Origin: an uncultured Pelagibacteraceae bacterium
GTDB lineage: Bacteria; Pseudomonadota; Alphaproteobacteria; Pelagibacterales; Pelagibacteraceae
Assembly (NCBI GenBank): GCA_902561095.1
Contig: CACEOF010000001.1
Coordinates: forward strand, 1 to 64,000
Reading direction: 5' to 3'
DNA length: 64,000 nucleotides
Shown here: in pieces, positions 19,054 through 29,275 of the stretch
Numbering within the stretch: the stretch's first letter is position 1
How the letters are laid out: the number at the start of each line of letters is the position of its first letter
Program-made: the position numbers and the translations under genes
Notes under the pieces: generated by a model
What the model saw: only the letters and a program-made list of their open reading frames with translations
Database searches by the model: none
What the model was told of the DNA's origin: nothing

Positions 19054-19545
19054 ATGAAAAAAAATAGAAATCTAAAAGTTTCAATCGTTATGGGTAGTCA
19101 GTCTGACTATAAGACTATGCGGCTAGCGGAAATAACCCTAAAAAAAATTGGTGTTTCTTTTGAAACAAAAATTGTATCAGCTCACAGAACTCCAAAAAGG
19201 ATGTATGATTATGCGCTAAAAGCGGAACAAAATAATATAGGTGTAATTATAGCAGGCGCTGGAGGATCGGCACATTTACCCGGTATGATCTCAGCACTTA
19301 CGTCATTACCAGTTCTTGGTGTACCTATTGAAAGCAAAAAATTGAAAGGCTTAGACAGTCTATTATCAATAGCTCAAATGCCAAAAGGTATACCTGTTGG
19401 AACACTTGCTATTGGTGAAGACGGTGCAATTAATGCTGCATTACTAGCAGCGTCAATAATAGCAAACCAGAATGCATCTATTAAAGGTAAATTGATTAAT
19501 TGGAGATCTAGTCAAACTAAATCAGTAAAAAAAAATCCAAAATAA
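19054..19545 (+). CDS. purE: 5-(carboxyamino)imidazole ribonucleotide mutase
   Basis: [17 protein letters not shown]...[14 protein letters not shown]...[14 protein letters not shown]. Confidence 0.96.
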   Translation: MKKNRNLKVSIVMGSQSDYKTMRLAEITLKKIGVSFETKIVSAHRTPKRMYDYALKAEQNNIGVIIAGAGGSAHLPGMISALTSLPVLGVPIESKKLKGLDSLLSIAQMPKGIPVGTLAIGEDGAINAALLAASIIANQNASIKGKLINWRSSQTKSVKKNPK

Positions 19546-20592
19546 ATGTCTGATATTACTCTTGGTATTATAGGAGGTGGGCAGTTAGGTAGCATGTTAG
19601 CAATTGCTGCAAAAAAATTAAACATTAAAACTATAATTTTTTCTGACGATTCAGATGCGCCTGCTCAGAACTTTTGTAATCAATTTATTTCAGGAAATTA
19701 TGATGACAATAAGAAAGTTAGTGATTTTGTTAATCAAGTTGACGTTGTAACTTATGAATTTGAAAATATACCTTTTGAAACCCTTAACGAAATAAACAAG
19801 TTAAAACCAGTTTTACCTAAACCTTCTATAAATCGACTTATTCAACATCGATTGGCGGAAAAAGATTTTATAAATAAATTAAATATTAGGACTACAAGGT
19901 ATGTATCAATTGAAAAAAAGTCAGACATAGATGCCTTGAAAGATTTTTTACCAGGTATTTTGAAGACGACTACACTTGGTTATGATGGAAAAGGACAACA
20001 TCCAATAAATTCGATCGAAGAATTAAATTCTATTAATATAGATTTTTCCAGCGGATATATTCTTGAGAAACTTGTTAAACTAAAAAAAGAAATCTCAATA
20101 ATTATAACCAGATTTAGTAATAATAAATACGAAATTTATGAGCCCATTGAGAATACTCATGAAGATCAAATTTTAAAATATTCTAAAATACCTGCTGAAA
20201 TAAATGAGAAAATTTTTAATCAATCTAAAGACTGGGCTATGCTGATAGCAGAAGAACTTAAATATGTGGGAACTTTGTGTGTAGAATTTTTTATAGATAG
20301 AAATGATAATTTATATGTAAACGAAGTTGCTCCTAGGGTACATAACTCTGGCCATCTTACAATTAATGCATACAATGTAAGTCAATTTGAAAATCATGTT
20401 AGATCAGTTTGTGGGTTAGATCAAATACCATTAAGAAAAATTTCAAATGCAAAAATGATTAATTTACTAGGTGATCAGATATCTCAGTATAGAAATTCTC
20501 CCAACTTAAAAGAGAATGAATTTTTCTTTGATTATTTAAAAAAAGAGATTAAAGAAAAAAGAAAAATGGGTCATATAACAATATTAACTTAG
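19546..20592 (+). CDS. purK: 5-(carboxyamino)imidazole ribonucleotide synthase
   Basis: LGIIGGGQLGSMLAIAAK; VEFFIDRNDNLYVNEVAPRVHNSGH; follows purE. Confidence 0.96.
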   Translation: MSDITLGIIGGGQLGSMLAIAAKKLNIKTIIFSDDSDAPAQNFCNQFISGNYDDNKKVSDFVNQVDVVTYEFENIPFETLNEINKLKPVLPKPSINRLIQHRLAEKDFINKLNIRTTRYVSIEKKSDIDALKDFLPGILKTTTLGYDGKGQHPINSIEELNSINIDFSSGYILEKLVKLKKEISIIITRFSNNKYEIYEPIENTHEDQILKYSKIPAEINEKIFNQSKDWAMLIAEELKYVGTLCVEFFIDRNDNLYVNEVAPRVHNSGHLTINAYNVSQFENHVRSVCGLDQIPLRKISNAKMINLLGDQISQYRNSPNLKENEFFFDYLKKEIKEKRKMGHITILT

Positions 20593-21060
20593 ATGTTTAA
20601 ATCATTAGAGGGTAATTTTGATAATCCTAAAGTTCATGAACTTCTTAGTAACCACTTTGTTGAGCTTAGAGCGGTATCTCCAGAAGGCAGTGCTCATGTT
20701 TTAGATATTCCTGGTCTAAAAGTGTCATCAATTAAATTTTGGAGCCTGTGGCAAGATGAAAATTTAATAGGTTGTGGTGCTCTAAAATTTCTTGATGAAG
20801 GTCATGGAGAATTTAAATCTATAAGAATTCACGATAATTTTAGAAATAAAGGATATGGAATTAATGTAATTAATCATTTAATTAATGAGGCCAAGAAACT
20901 AAAGATAAAAAAATTAAGTATTGAGACAGGTGCTGGAGATTTTTTTTTACCAGCAAGAAAACTTTTTAAAAGATGTAAATTTAAGGAATGTAAACCTTTT
21001 GCAAACTATAAAGAAGATGTAAATTCTGTATATTTGACCAAAATTATTGACACAAATTAG
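20593..21060 (+). CDS. GNAT-family N-acetyltransferase
   Basis: GEFKSIRIHDNFRNKGYGINVINHLINEAKK acetyl-CoA binding motif. Confidence 0.85.
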   Translation: MFKSLEGNFDNPKVHELLSNHFVELRAVSPEGSAHVLDIPGLKVSSIKFWSLWQDENLIGCGALKFLDEGHGEFKSIRIHDNFRNKGYGINVINHLINEAKKLKIKKLSIETGAGDFFLPARKLFKRCKFKECKPFANYKEDVNSVYLTKIIDTN

Positions 21061-21124
21061 AAAATATTTTTAATTTATAATATATTTAGTTGACAAAACC
21101 CTTCAAAATCTAAACAAAGCCAGA

Positions 21125-21144
21125 ATTACTTAATTATAAGTAAT
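21125..21144. promoter_or_regulatory. Small inverted repeat ATTACTT-AATTAT-AAGTAAT in the 5' region of the cold-shock gene
   Basis: Perfect 7-bp arms about 30 nt upstream of the cspA-like ATG. Confidence 0.35.
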
Positions 21145-21174
21145 AAATTAATAACAAAAAGTAAGAAGATAAAT

Positions 21175-21381
21175 ATGAGTCTACAAGGAAAAGTAAAATG
21201 GTTCAATCCAACCAAAGGTTTTGGTTTTATTGAAAGAGAAGATAAAGAAAAAGATGTGTTTGTACATGTTTCAGCTGTAAGAGATGCTGGTATGAACGGT
21301 TTAGATGAGGGTCAAGCTTTGACTTTCGATGTTGAAGATGGTCCTAAAGGTCCTTCAGCAGTTAACTTAAAAACTGCATAA
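21175..21381 (+). CDS. cspA: Cold-shock protein
   Basis: [34 protein letters not shown]1/RNP2 motifs. Confidence 0.95.
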   Translation: MSLQGKVKWFNPTKGFGFIEREDKEKDVFVHVSAVRDAGMNGLDEGQALTFDVEDGPKGPSAVNLKTA

Positions 21382-21394
21382 TTTCACACTTCCT

Positions 21395-21442
21395 ATTGGC
21401 TGAAAATTTTATTTATAATAACAAACTGAATTTTCAGCCAAT
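21395..21442 (+). terminator. Long hairpin downstream of the cold-shock gene
   Basis: Perfect 14-bp arms ATTGGCTGAAAATT / AATTTTCAGCCAAT with 20-nt loop, 14 nt after the stop codon. Confidence 0.6.
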
Positions 21443-21520
21443 TCCTTAATTATTACCAACCTTTAAACACAATTATTAATTATAGAATTAAATTAAAAAA
21501 TTAATAAATTAATCAAAAAT

Positions 21521-22267
21521 ATGATTGGAATTTTAGGTGGAATGGGAACTCAAGCTGGTCTAGATTTTTGTAACAAGCTTGCAGTTCTAAATAGAGGAAA
21601 AATTGATCAAGAGTATCCACTATTTTTACTTTATAATAAATCAAATATTCCTGGTAGACCTGAGTCTATAGGTGCTCAAACTAAAAATCTTTTAAATAAA
21701 TCTACAAACAAAAGAAGTAGAGAAAAATATAACAAAGTTTTAAAAAGTTTGCTCAAAGGTTGTGAACTTCTAGAAAAAAATAAATGTAAATTTATAGTAA
21801 TACCTTGTAATACGGCTCATTATTGGTTCGATGATTTACAAAATAAAATCAATATTCCAATAATTAATATGCCAAAAGAAGTTTTTAAATTTACAAAAAA
21901 AAAATGCAAAAAAAACTCTAAAATTGGTCTCCTAGCCACTGAGGGAACACTTAAAACAGGGGTTTATAAAAAAATTTTTGACAAAAATTATCAATTGATA
22001 GAGCCGTCTCAACAAATACAAAAATTGTCAGTTAATAAAGCTATTAAATTAGTTAAAATGGGAAATGTGAAAGCTGCTGCAAAAGCAATTAAACCTGCGA
22101 TTGATTCCTTAACGAAAATGAAGTGTAAAAAAATTATTTTAGGTTGTACAGAGCTCCCAATTGCTATTTTTGCATTCAAATCATTTGAAAATGTAAAATC
22201 CTCAAAAGTATTTTTAGATCCCAACTTAATTTTGGCTCATTCAGCTATGGCTAAGCATAAAAATTAG
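21521..22267 (+). CDS. Aspartate/glutamate racemase family protein
   Basis: IGILGGMGTQAGLDF; IVIPCNTAHYWFDDL; IILGCTELPI active-site motifs. Confidence 0.92.
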   Translation: MIGILGGMGTQAGLDFCNKLAVLNRGKIDQEYPLFLLYNKSNIPGRPESIGAQTKNLLNKSTNKRSREKYNKVLKSLLKGCELLEKNKCKFIVIPCNTAHYWFDDLQNKINIPIINMPKEVFKFTKKKCKKNSKIGLLATEGTLKTGVYKKIFDKNYQLIEPSQQIQKLSVNKAIKLVKMGNVKAAAKAIKPAIDSLTKMKCKKIILGCTELPIAIFAFKSFENVKSSKVFLDPNLILAHSAMAKHKN

Positions 22268-22270
22268 TTT

Positions 22271-22711
22271 ATGTCTAAAAAGTCTGAAAAGCCATATGTG
22301 TTAAGAGCTGCTGAATTTGTTTATTCAAAGATAATAGAAATAAAAAAACAAAATCCCGAAATCAATAATATACAAGCTTTTGAAAATTTCATGACTACTA
22401 AGGAATATGACATTTTAAGTTCTGGAGAATTTCATGATAGATGGTTCTTAGAACTTGAGAATAATAAATTTATTGACAAGATAACTAAAAAAAAAATTAA
22501 TGAAGAAACTTTAAGACTTTTAGAGCTTCAAAAAGATTCTATGGTAAGATTTTTAATGAAAATACCAAAGCTTTATTATACTAAGAGCCATTTTCCACTA
22601 GAAATTTCACAAAGAGCTTTTGATCACTTGTGGAGAGTTTGTGAAAGCTATGAGATGTGGTGCAAAGAGACTAATCAAGAAAATTTAATATATCTGAATA
22701 TTATTGAGTAG
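22271..22711 (+). CDS. Conserved hypothetical protein
   Basis: 146-aa ORF 3 nt after the racemase. Confidence 0.6.
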   Translation: MSKKSEKPYVLRAAEFVYSKIIEIKKQNPEINNIQAFENFMTTKEYDILSSGEFHDRWFLELENNKFIDKITKKKINEETLRLLELQKDSMVRFLMKIPKLYYTKSHFPLEISQRAFDHLWRVCESYEMWCKETNQENLIYLNIIE

Positions 22712-23087
22712 TATTATTTAAATCAAGTATTGATCTAGTAACCTCAATTCGTTTTTTAAGTAATTTTTGTAAATTTTGGTTATCCAGTTTTTGTCTAGTC
22801 ATTTTAATTCTTGTTTCCACTAATTGTCTGAGTTCTTCATCAAACGAATTAATTTTAATTTTTTTATCTGTTTCTTCTACTAAGGTTTCTTTAATTAAAG
22901 TTAAAGAATTTTTACCAGTCTCTTTTTCTATACGTTGATTAACTATGAATTGTGCACTAGCTTTATAAATATTGCCTGAAGTAAGAACTGTTACACCTGG
23001 ACCAATAAATGAAAGAATTGGTGCAAAACCTGTCAAAAAGAAAAAAGACAGCATAATTGTAAATATTCTAAATAGTCTAAATTTCAT
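22701..23087 (-). CDS. Exported hypothetical protein
   Basis: Hydrophobic N-terminus; convergent 11-nt overlap with previous gene. Confidence 0.55.
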   Translation of the reverse strand: MKFRLFRIFTIMLSFFFLTGFAPILSFIGPGVTVLTSGNIYKASAQFIVNQRIEKETGKNSLTLIKETLVEETDKKIKINSFDEELRQLVETRIKMTRQKLDNQNLQKLLKKRIEVTRSILDLNNTTQ

Positions 23088-23187
23088 AATTAAACATTAA
23101 GTGATTTGGTAATTCGTTTCTACATCTAATTTGTTCATTTTAGGTACTGATTTATTTGATTTTATTTAATTTATTTGTTTACTAAAG

Positions 23188-24039
23188 ATGATGATTAAAA
23201 TATTCCCTTTCATATTTATACTTCTATGGTCCTCTGCTTTCATAACAACTAAGCCTATTATAGACAATAGTGATCCATTTGCTGCCCTAGCTTTTAGATT
23301 TGCTTTAGTTGCTTTAGGTTTTTTTTTATTTTCTATTTATTCAAAACAAAAAATTCTAGTAAGTAAAAAAAACTTTTTCGAATCTTTTTTTAGTGGTGTA
23401 TTATTTCATGGTTTTTATCTTGGCGGTGTATTTTACTCAATTTCAATTGGCATGCCCACAGCAATTGCTGCATTAATTGTAACCCTTCAACCAGTTCTCA
23501 CAAATGCATTGAGTGGACAAATTTTAAATGAGAAAGTATCGCCAAAACAATGGATGGGTGTTTTATTGGGATTTGCTGGTGCAGGACTTGTTCTGGGTTT
23601 TGATTTAGGCTCTAAAATACCAACAGCAGGATTAATCGCGACTATAATTTCGTTATTAGCAATTACATTTTCTACTTTGTGGCAAAAAAAATTAAGTAAC
23701 AATTTACCATTATCAGTCAGTAATATGAATCAAGCTTTGGGGGGGGTTGTTTTTCATATTGTAATAATTATTTTTTTTGCAGACCCTTACATAGATTTTT
23801 CAACCACTTTTTTAATTGCAATGAGTCATCAAATTTTTTTAGTTTCGTTTGGAGCTTTTACAATTTTAATGTTTTTAATTAAAAGAAATTCTGCAAGTAA
23901 AACAGTTTCTATTTTTTTTTTAATTCCTCCTACCTCAGCTTTAATGGCTTGGATTTTTTTAAACGAAAGCCTAAACAATTTAGATCTTCTGGGTTTTTTA
24001 ATTGCAACAATTGGTGTTTATATAGCGACAAGAGATTAA
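23188..24039 (+). CDS. EamA/DMT-family transporter
   Basis: FIFILLWSSAFITTKPII; GMPTAIAALIVTLQPVLTNALSG; repeated EamA domains. Confidence 0.9.
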   Translation: MMIKIFPFIFILLWSSAFITTKPIIDNSDPFAALAFRFALVALGFFLFSIYSKQKILVSKKNFFESFFSGVLFHGFYLGGVFYSISIGMPTAIAALIVTLQPVLTNALSGQILNEKVSPKQWMGVLLGFAGAGLVLGFDLGSKIPTAGLIATIISLLAITFSTLWQKKLSNNLPLSVSNMNQALGGVVFHIVIIIFFADPYIDFSTTFLIAMSHQIFLVSFGAFTILMFLIKRNSASKTVSIFFLIPPTSALMAWIFLNESLNNLDLLGFLIATIGVYIATRD

Positions 24040-24040
24040 A

Positions 24041-24628
24041 TTACTTTCCTATATAGCCAAATTCTAAAGATGAATCTGTTATTGAATGATATAGTGACTC
24101 TCCAAAACTTCTTAGAACAAAAATTCTAAATGTATCAGGTTTGTCATTTATCATGTCAACAATTATAGATATTCCATTAAATGCAGAATTCAGACAATTA
24201 TTTTTATAAAATTCATTAAAGTTGAAAGGGCATCCTTTTTTTAAAACTTCTTTAGCATAATGACCCTCTAGCTCAATAATTGATTTTGAATGAGAAATAT
24301 CTGTGACTGCAAAATCCTCCTCTTGAAATTTTTTTTCGATTTCAGAAAATACCTCTTTTTTAGTTGTTATAATTAGCCAATTTCTTGGTCCATTCCAAAG
24401 AATTCGAGTATTTTCATTACTTTGTACTGATAATGGTCTTGAACTTAGGTTAAGATTATTTATTTTAATTTCCTCATATACAACATTAGAATTTTTATAT
24501 TGGACAATCTGAGTAATATATAATTTTTTTATTTCTGTAATTTTAATTAAATTTTTTTCGTTTTTTCCTTCACAATCGCCAAATTGTCCTTTTTGGTGGA
24601 TATGTTCTAAAGCTGATGTTGAACTCAT
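24041..24628 (-). CDS. soxG: Heterotetrameric sarcosine oxidase gamma-type subunit
   Basis: SRPLSVQSNENTRILWNGPRNWLII; last gene in B-D-A-G order. Confidence 0.85.
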   Translation of the reverse strand: MSSTSALEHIHQKGQFGDCEGKNEKNLIKITEIKKLYITQIVQYKNSNVVYEEIKINNLNLSSRPLSVQSNENTRILWNGPRNWLIITTKKEVFSEIEKKFQEEDFAVTDISHSKSIIELEGHYAKEVLKKGCPFNFNEFYKNNCLNSAFNGISIIVDMINDKPDTFRIFVLRSFGESLYHSITDSSLEFGYIGK

Positions 24629-27621
24629 GATCTAACTCTTTCTCCTTTTGGATCCACATAATGTGATGAGACTATTTCAACTGGAATTACTTTATTTTTT
24701 AATGGAGACATAACAAATAATTTTTCTCCGATCATATTTTTTCCATCCTTCAAAATCGCAAGAGAAAAAGGATTGTCATGTTCTACACTCCAGCATGAGG
24801 CAGATATATGACCTAATTTTTTGTTTGGTAAAGGAGCCTGAGCGTCTTTCACTAAATGAGAACCTTCTGGTATGCTTGTTTTTTTATCTAGAGGTACAAC
24901 TCCGACAATCTTTTGTCTGTCACTTGAGGTAAAAGCTTCTCTATTCAAAGACCTTTTGCCAATAAAATCTTTCTTTTTACTAATTAATCCCTCTAATGAA
25001 GTATCGTAAGAAATAGTTCTTCCATCAAGTTCTGATCCTGCCACATGTCCCATTTCAATTCTTAAAGTTGATAATGCTTCTGTTCCGTAAGGTTGCACTT
25101 GAAGCTCTTGACCCAGTTCAATTATTTTTTCCCACATAAAGAGACCATTGTCAGACTCTACATTTACTTCATAAGCTAATTCACCTGAAAATGAGATTCT
25201 AAAAATTCTAGCTTTAACCCCAAACAATTCAGACTCCATGTAGCCCATGAAAGGCAGTCCTTCGTTTGAAACGTCATTATTAGGAAATAATTTTTCTAAT
25301 AATTTTCTAGATTTAGGTCCTGCAATTGCTGCACCAGCCCATTGTTCAGTTGTTGAAACTACATTAACATTCAATTCAGGCCAAACAAGTTGTAGATAAT
25401 ACTCTAAATGTGAAAGGACATTCGCAGCTTGAGCTGTAGTAGTTGTCATATGATAATGATTTTCAGAAATTCTAGTTGTTGTTCCATCATCCATAACTAT
25501 TCCATCTTCTCTAAGCATCACTCCATATCTTGCTTTACCAACTGGCAACTTTAACCAAGCATTTGTGTAAACTCTATTTAGCAGTTCTGCAGCATCAGGA
25601 CCTTTTATATCAATTTTTCCTAACGTGGTAACATCACAAACACCAACATTCGTTCTAACATTTTTAGCTTCACGCTTAGATGCTTCAAAAAGAGTTTCAC
25701 TTCCTTGTTTATAATATCTTGGTCTTAACCAAACTCCAGCATCAACAAATACTGCGTTATTTTTTTCATGCCATGAATGCATAGGAGATTTGCGAGTAGG
25801 TTTAGAATGTTTTCCAACTTCTCTTCCTACAATTGCTCCAATAGATATTGGAGTGTATGGAGGTCTAAAAGTGGTATGACCTACTGCAGGTACAACTTTA
25901 TTTTCAATATCTGAAACTAATTGCAGTCCATTCAAATTACTTGTTTTACCTTGGTCGGTTGCCATTCCTAAAGTTGTGTATCTTTTAACATGCTCTATTG
26001 ATCGATACCCTTCCTTTAAAGCTATTTCGATATCTGAAACAGCAACATCATTTTGAAAATCTAAAAATCTCTTATAACTTTTTCCTTTAGGCAGGGGCAC
26101 ACACCAAAACTTATCATGTTGAGAAGATTTTTTTTCAACTACATTTGGAAAAGAAATTTTATTATCGTTGTTTGTAATCTTTTTCGATAAATCTTGGCCA
26201 GCTATAAACGAGTCTTTTAACGTTTCTTCTAATGTAAAAATCCCATTAGCAGCACCTAAAGTTGTTTCTTTCTGCTTAGATGTCCCAGGCACAAAGGCGT
26301 CAATTTCTTCCTTAAATTTAGTTTTATTTCCTGACTGTGAAGCTAGATGAATAGTTGGTGTCCAAAAACCTGAAACACAAATACAATCACACTTAATATT
26401 TTCAATTGTTCCAAGTTGCTTTTTATCATCTGAAATTTTTGCTATATCTGCTGAACTTACTTTTTTATATCCCTGTGCAGCAACAACAACATGCGAAAAT
26501 TTTATTTTAATACCAAGATTAATTGCTTCATCAATTATTTCTGATTGTGGATTAACTCTAGAGTCTAAAATAATTGGATTGACTCCATTTTTTTTAAATT
26601 CAATTGCTGTCTCATATCCACTGTCATTATTTGTAAAAACTAACGGATTTTTACCGACCAACACTCCGTAAACTTTTAAGTATTCTTTTGCTGCTGAGGA
26701 CAACATCACGCCAGGAGTATCATTATTACCAAAAACTAGTGGCCTTTCGATTGATCCTGAAGAAATTAAAACCTCTTTTGCCCTAATATACCAAAGTCTT
26801 TGTTTTGGATGATGTTTTTTTGTTTTTGGTAGATGATCGCTAACTTTTTCTGACATCACTAACATATTATGATCATAGTACCCAAAAACTTGAGATCTAT
26901 TTTTAACAACCACATTTGGCATTTCTTTTAATTCAGAAATAATACTGTTTGCCCAATCCTCACCTGATTGATTTCCAATATTTACATCACTAGTTAACAG
27001 AGATCCTCCAAATCTTGGTTTATCTTCAGCTAAAATTACTCTTGCACCATTTTTTGCAGCCGCATAAGCACTTGCTAAACCGGATGGACCAGAACCAGCA
27101 ATTAATAAGTCACAATATTCATATTTATGTTCATATCTCTCTTTATCATGTTTTGTAGAAGCAACACCTAAGCCTGCAGCTTTTCTAATAAAAGGTTCAT
27201 AAACTCGATACCAAAAACTTTTAGGCCACATGAAAGTCTTGTAATAAAATCCTGCAGGTAGAAAAATTTTTAAAAAGTTATTAATTGCACCAATATCAAA
27301 GTTTACACTTGGCCAACAATTTACACTTTTGGCTTCTAGTCCTTCAAAAAGCTCTTGCTCAGTAGCTTTAATGTTTGGCTCTGTCTCATTATTTCTATAA
27401 AGCTGAACTATTGCATAAGGCTCATCTACCCCAGCTCCAAAAAACCCTCTTGGTCTATGATATTTAAAGCTTCTACCAATTAAATGTACTCCATTAGCAA
27501 TTAAAGCAGATGCTAAAGTATCTCCTTCGTAACCATAGTATGTTTTTCCATTAAATTTAAATGACAATTTTTTATCCCTATTAATTAGTCCACCATTTTC
27601 TAATCTAAATTTTTGAGACAT
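24625..27621 (-). CDS. soxA: Heterotetrameric sarcosine oxidase alpha-type subunit (NAD-binding + GcvT domains)
   Basis: 998 aa; GDTLASALIANGVHLIGRSFKYHRPRGF; LLIAGSGPSGLASAYAAAK; GcvT-like C-terminus with GRTISYDTSLEGLISKKKDFIGKRSL. Confidence 0.9.
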   Translation of the reverse strand: MSQKFRLENGGLINRDKKLSFKFNGKTYYGYEGDTLASALIANGVHLIGRSFKYHRPRGFFGAGVDEPYAIVQLYRNNETEPNIKATEQELFEGLEAKSVNCWPSVNFDIGAINNFLKIFLPAGFYYKTFMWPKSFWYRVYEPFIRKAAGLGVASTKHDKERYEHKYEYCDLLIAGSGPSGLASAYAAAKNGARVILAEDKPRFGGSLLTSDVNIGNQSGEDWANSIISELKEMPNVVVKNRSQVFGYYDHNMLVMSEKVSDHLPKTKKHHPKQRLWYIRAKEVLISSGSIERPLVFGNNDTPGVMLSSAAKEYLKVYGVLVGKNPLVFTNNDSGYETAIEFKKNGVNPIILDSRVNPQSEIIDEAINLGIKIKFSHVVVAAQGYKKVSSADIAKISDDKKQLGTIENIKCDCICVSGFWTPTIHLASQSGNKTKFKEEIDAFVPGTSKQKETTLGAANGIFTLEETLKDSFIAGQDLSKKITNNDNKISFPNVVEKKSSQHDKFWCVPLPKGKSYKRFLDFQNDVAVSDIEIALKEGYRSIEHVKRYTTLGMATDQGKTSNLNGLQLVSDIENKVVPAVGHTTFRPPYTPISIGAIVGREVGKHSKPTRKSPMHSWHEKNNAVFVDAGVWLRPRYYKQGSETLFEASKREAKNVRTNVGVCDVTTLGKIDIKGPDAAELLNRVYTNAWLKLPVGKARYGVMLREDGIVMDDGTTTRISENHYHMTTTTAQAANVLSHLEYYLQLVWPELNVNVVSTTEQWAGAAIAGPKSRKLLEKLFPNNDVSNEGLPFMGYMESELFGVKARIFRISFSGELAYEVNVESDNGLFMWEKIIELGQELQVQPYGTEALSTLRIEMGHVAGSELDGRTISYDTSLEGLISKKKDFIGKRSLNREAFTSSDRQKIVGVVPLDKKTSIPEGSHLVKDAQAPLPNKKLGHISASCWSVEHDNPFSLAILKDGKNMIGEKLFVMSPLKNKVIPVEIVSSHYVDPKGERVRS

Positions 27622-27890
27622 TATGTTATTTCCTCATCAGCTTTATATGTATTAAATATTTCGTGAGTAGCAGTGTCTCTTTCCACCTTAATCCATTGTC
27701 TACATCCAAATAGGTGCTGCCACAATTCTAGGTGCTTACCTCTTAAACTTTTTCGGTTATAAACAAAGTTATCCCATTCTTCATCAGAGATTTCTTTATT
27801 AAGCTCAGGTCTTTTTACACTAGCATCCCCACCATAAGAAAATTCATTTTGTGATCTCATCCCACAATGCGGGCATTTAATATGAAGCAT
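27621..27890 (-). CDS. soxD: Heterotetrameric sarcosine oxidase delta-type subunit
   Basis: MLHIKCPHCGMRSQNEFSYGGDA...HLFGCRQWIKVERDTATHEI (Cys/His zinc site). Confidence 0.92.
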   Translation of the reverse strand: MLHIKCPHCGMRSQNEFSYGGDASVKRPELNKEISDEEWDNFVYNRKSLRGKHLELWQHLFGCRQWIKVERDTATHEIFNTYKADEEIT

Positions 27891-29147
27891 TTAAGATATC
27901 CAGGTCTTAGTACCAAGTCCTTTTTCGTCAATTAAGCGTCCAGTGCTAAATCGATTTAGACTAAATCCAGCATTCAGTTCGTGAACTCTATCTTGAGCGA
28001 TTGTATGAGCGAATGTCCAACCTGAAGCTGGCGTTGCTTTAAAACCACCATAACACCAACCGCAGTTTAAATACAAACCATCAATATGTGTTTTATCTAT
28101 AATAGGTGAACCATCCATTGACATATCCATTATACCACCCCAAGTTCTAAGCATTTTCAATTTACTTAAAAAAGGCATCATCGCAATTCCCTCTGTTAAA
28201 ACATGTTGAAGAGTTGGTAAATTTCCTCTTTGAGCGTAACTATTATATCCATCTAGGTCTCCGCCCATTACCATTTCTCCTTTGTCAGATTGACTTATAT
28301 AAAAATGACCTGCACCAAAAGTTACTACTCTATCTAATATTGGTTTAACAGGCTCTGATACACATGCTTGAAGAAGGTGAGTTTCTATTGGCAAAGTCAT
28401 ATTTAACTTTTCAGCTAAAATATTTGTGCTTCCAGCAACACATAATCCAACTTTTTTAGTTTTTATATTTCCTCGAGATGTTCTTATGCCATTAATCTTA
28501 CCTGCTGTAACATCAAAACCAGTTACTTCACAATTTTGAATAATATCAACACCCATAGAGTCTGCTTGACGCGCGTATCCCCAAGCAACTGCATCGTGTC
28601 TTGCTGTACCTGCACTTGGCTGCATTAATCCACCAAAAATTGGAAACCTTACATCTTCTGAAAAGTCAGCCATTGGAATTATTTCTTTTACTTGTTCACG
28701 GTTTAATAAAACAGCATCAATTCCGTTTAATCTCATCGAATTTCCTCGTCTTGCATAGGCATTCATTTGTGCATCGGAGTGTGCAAGATTGATAATTCCT
28801 CTTGGTGAGAACATCACATTATAGTTCAAATCTTGGCTCATTTTTCTCCACAGATCCATTCCAAATTCACTGAAGAGAGCGTTTTCATCATGCATGTAAT
28901 TTGATCTAATTATCGTTGTGTTTCTTCCGACGTTTCCGCCACCTATCCAACCTTTTTCAATAATTGCAACTTTTGTAATGTTATGTTCTTTTGCGAGGTA
29001 ATATGCAGTGGCAAGTCCATGGCCCCCTCCACCAATAATGACTACATCATATTCCTCTTTTGGAGTTGGATCCTTCCAAGCTAAATCCCAGTTTTCATGA
29101 TTAGAAAATGCGTTTTTAACTAAATTAAATATGGAGTATTTTTGCAT
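27891..29147 (-). CDS. soxB: Heterotetrameric sarcosine oxidase beta-type subunit
   Basis: VVIIGGGGHGLATAYYLAKEHN; GGGNVGRNTTIIRSNY; first gene of B-D-A-G cluster. Confidence 0.92.
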   Translation of the reverse strand: MQKYSIFNLVKNAFSNHENWDLAWKDPTPKEEYDVVIIGGGGHGLATAYYLAKEHNITKVAIIEKGWIGGGNVGRNTTIIRSNYMHDENALFSEFGMDLWRKMSQDLNYNVMFSPRGIINLAHSDAQMNAYARRGNSMRLNGIDAVLLNREQVKEIIPMADFSEDVRFPIFGGLMQPSAGTARHDAVAWGYARQADSMGVDIIQNCEVTGFDVTAGKINGIRTSRGNIKTKKVGLCVAGSTNILAEKLNMTLPIETHLLQACVSEPVKPILDRVVTFGAGHFYISQSDKGEMVMGGDLDGYNSYAQRGNLPTLQHVLTEGIAMMPFLSKLKMLRTWGGIMDMSMDGSPIIDKTHIDGLYLNCGWCYGGFKATPASGWTFAHTIAQDRVHELNAGFSLNRFSTGRLIDEKGLGTKTWIS

Positions 29148-29219
29148 TCATTAATTTTATAACAAAGAATATAAATAGTTCTTATTTTTTTTATATATAT
29201 TTTTTAGAAGTTTCCAAAT

Positions 29220-29267
29220 ATGACAAAAAAGGATAAGAAGTCTGCAACGATAACATATAATTTATAG
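29220..29267 (+). other. Possible 15-codon leader ORF upstream of fhs ([15 protein letters not shown])
   Basis: ATG 29220 to TAG 29265-29267, ending 9 nt before the fhs ATG. Confidence 0.25.
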
Positions 29268-29275
29268 GATTAATA

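Noticed and set aside
21061-21174. Possible riboswitch or sRNA upstream of cspA
   Set aside because: Only a short AT-rich inverted repeat seen; no recognisable conserved riboswitch core
29148-29275. Glycine or SAM riboswitch upstream of fhs
   Set aside because: Spacer is only 128 nt and AT-rich; no matching conserved core was seen
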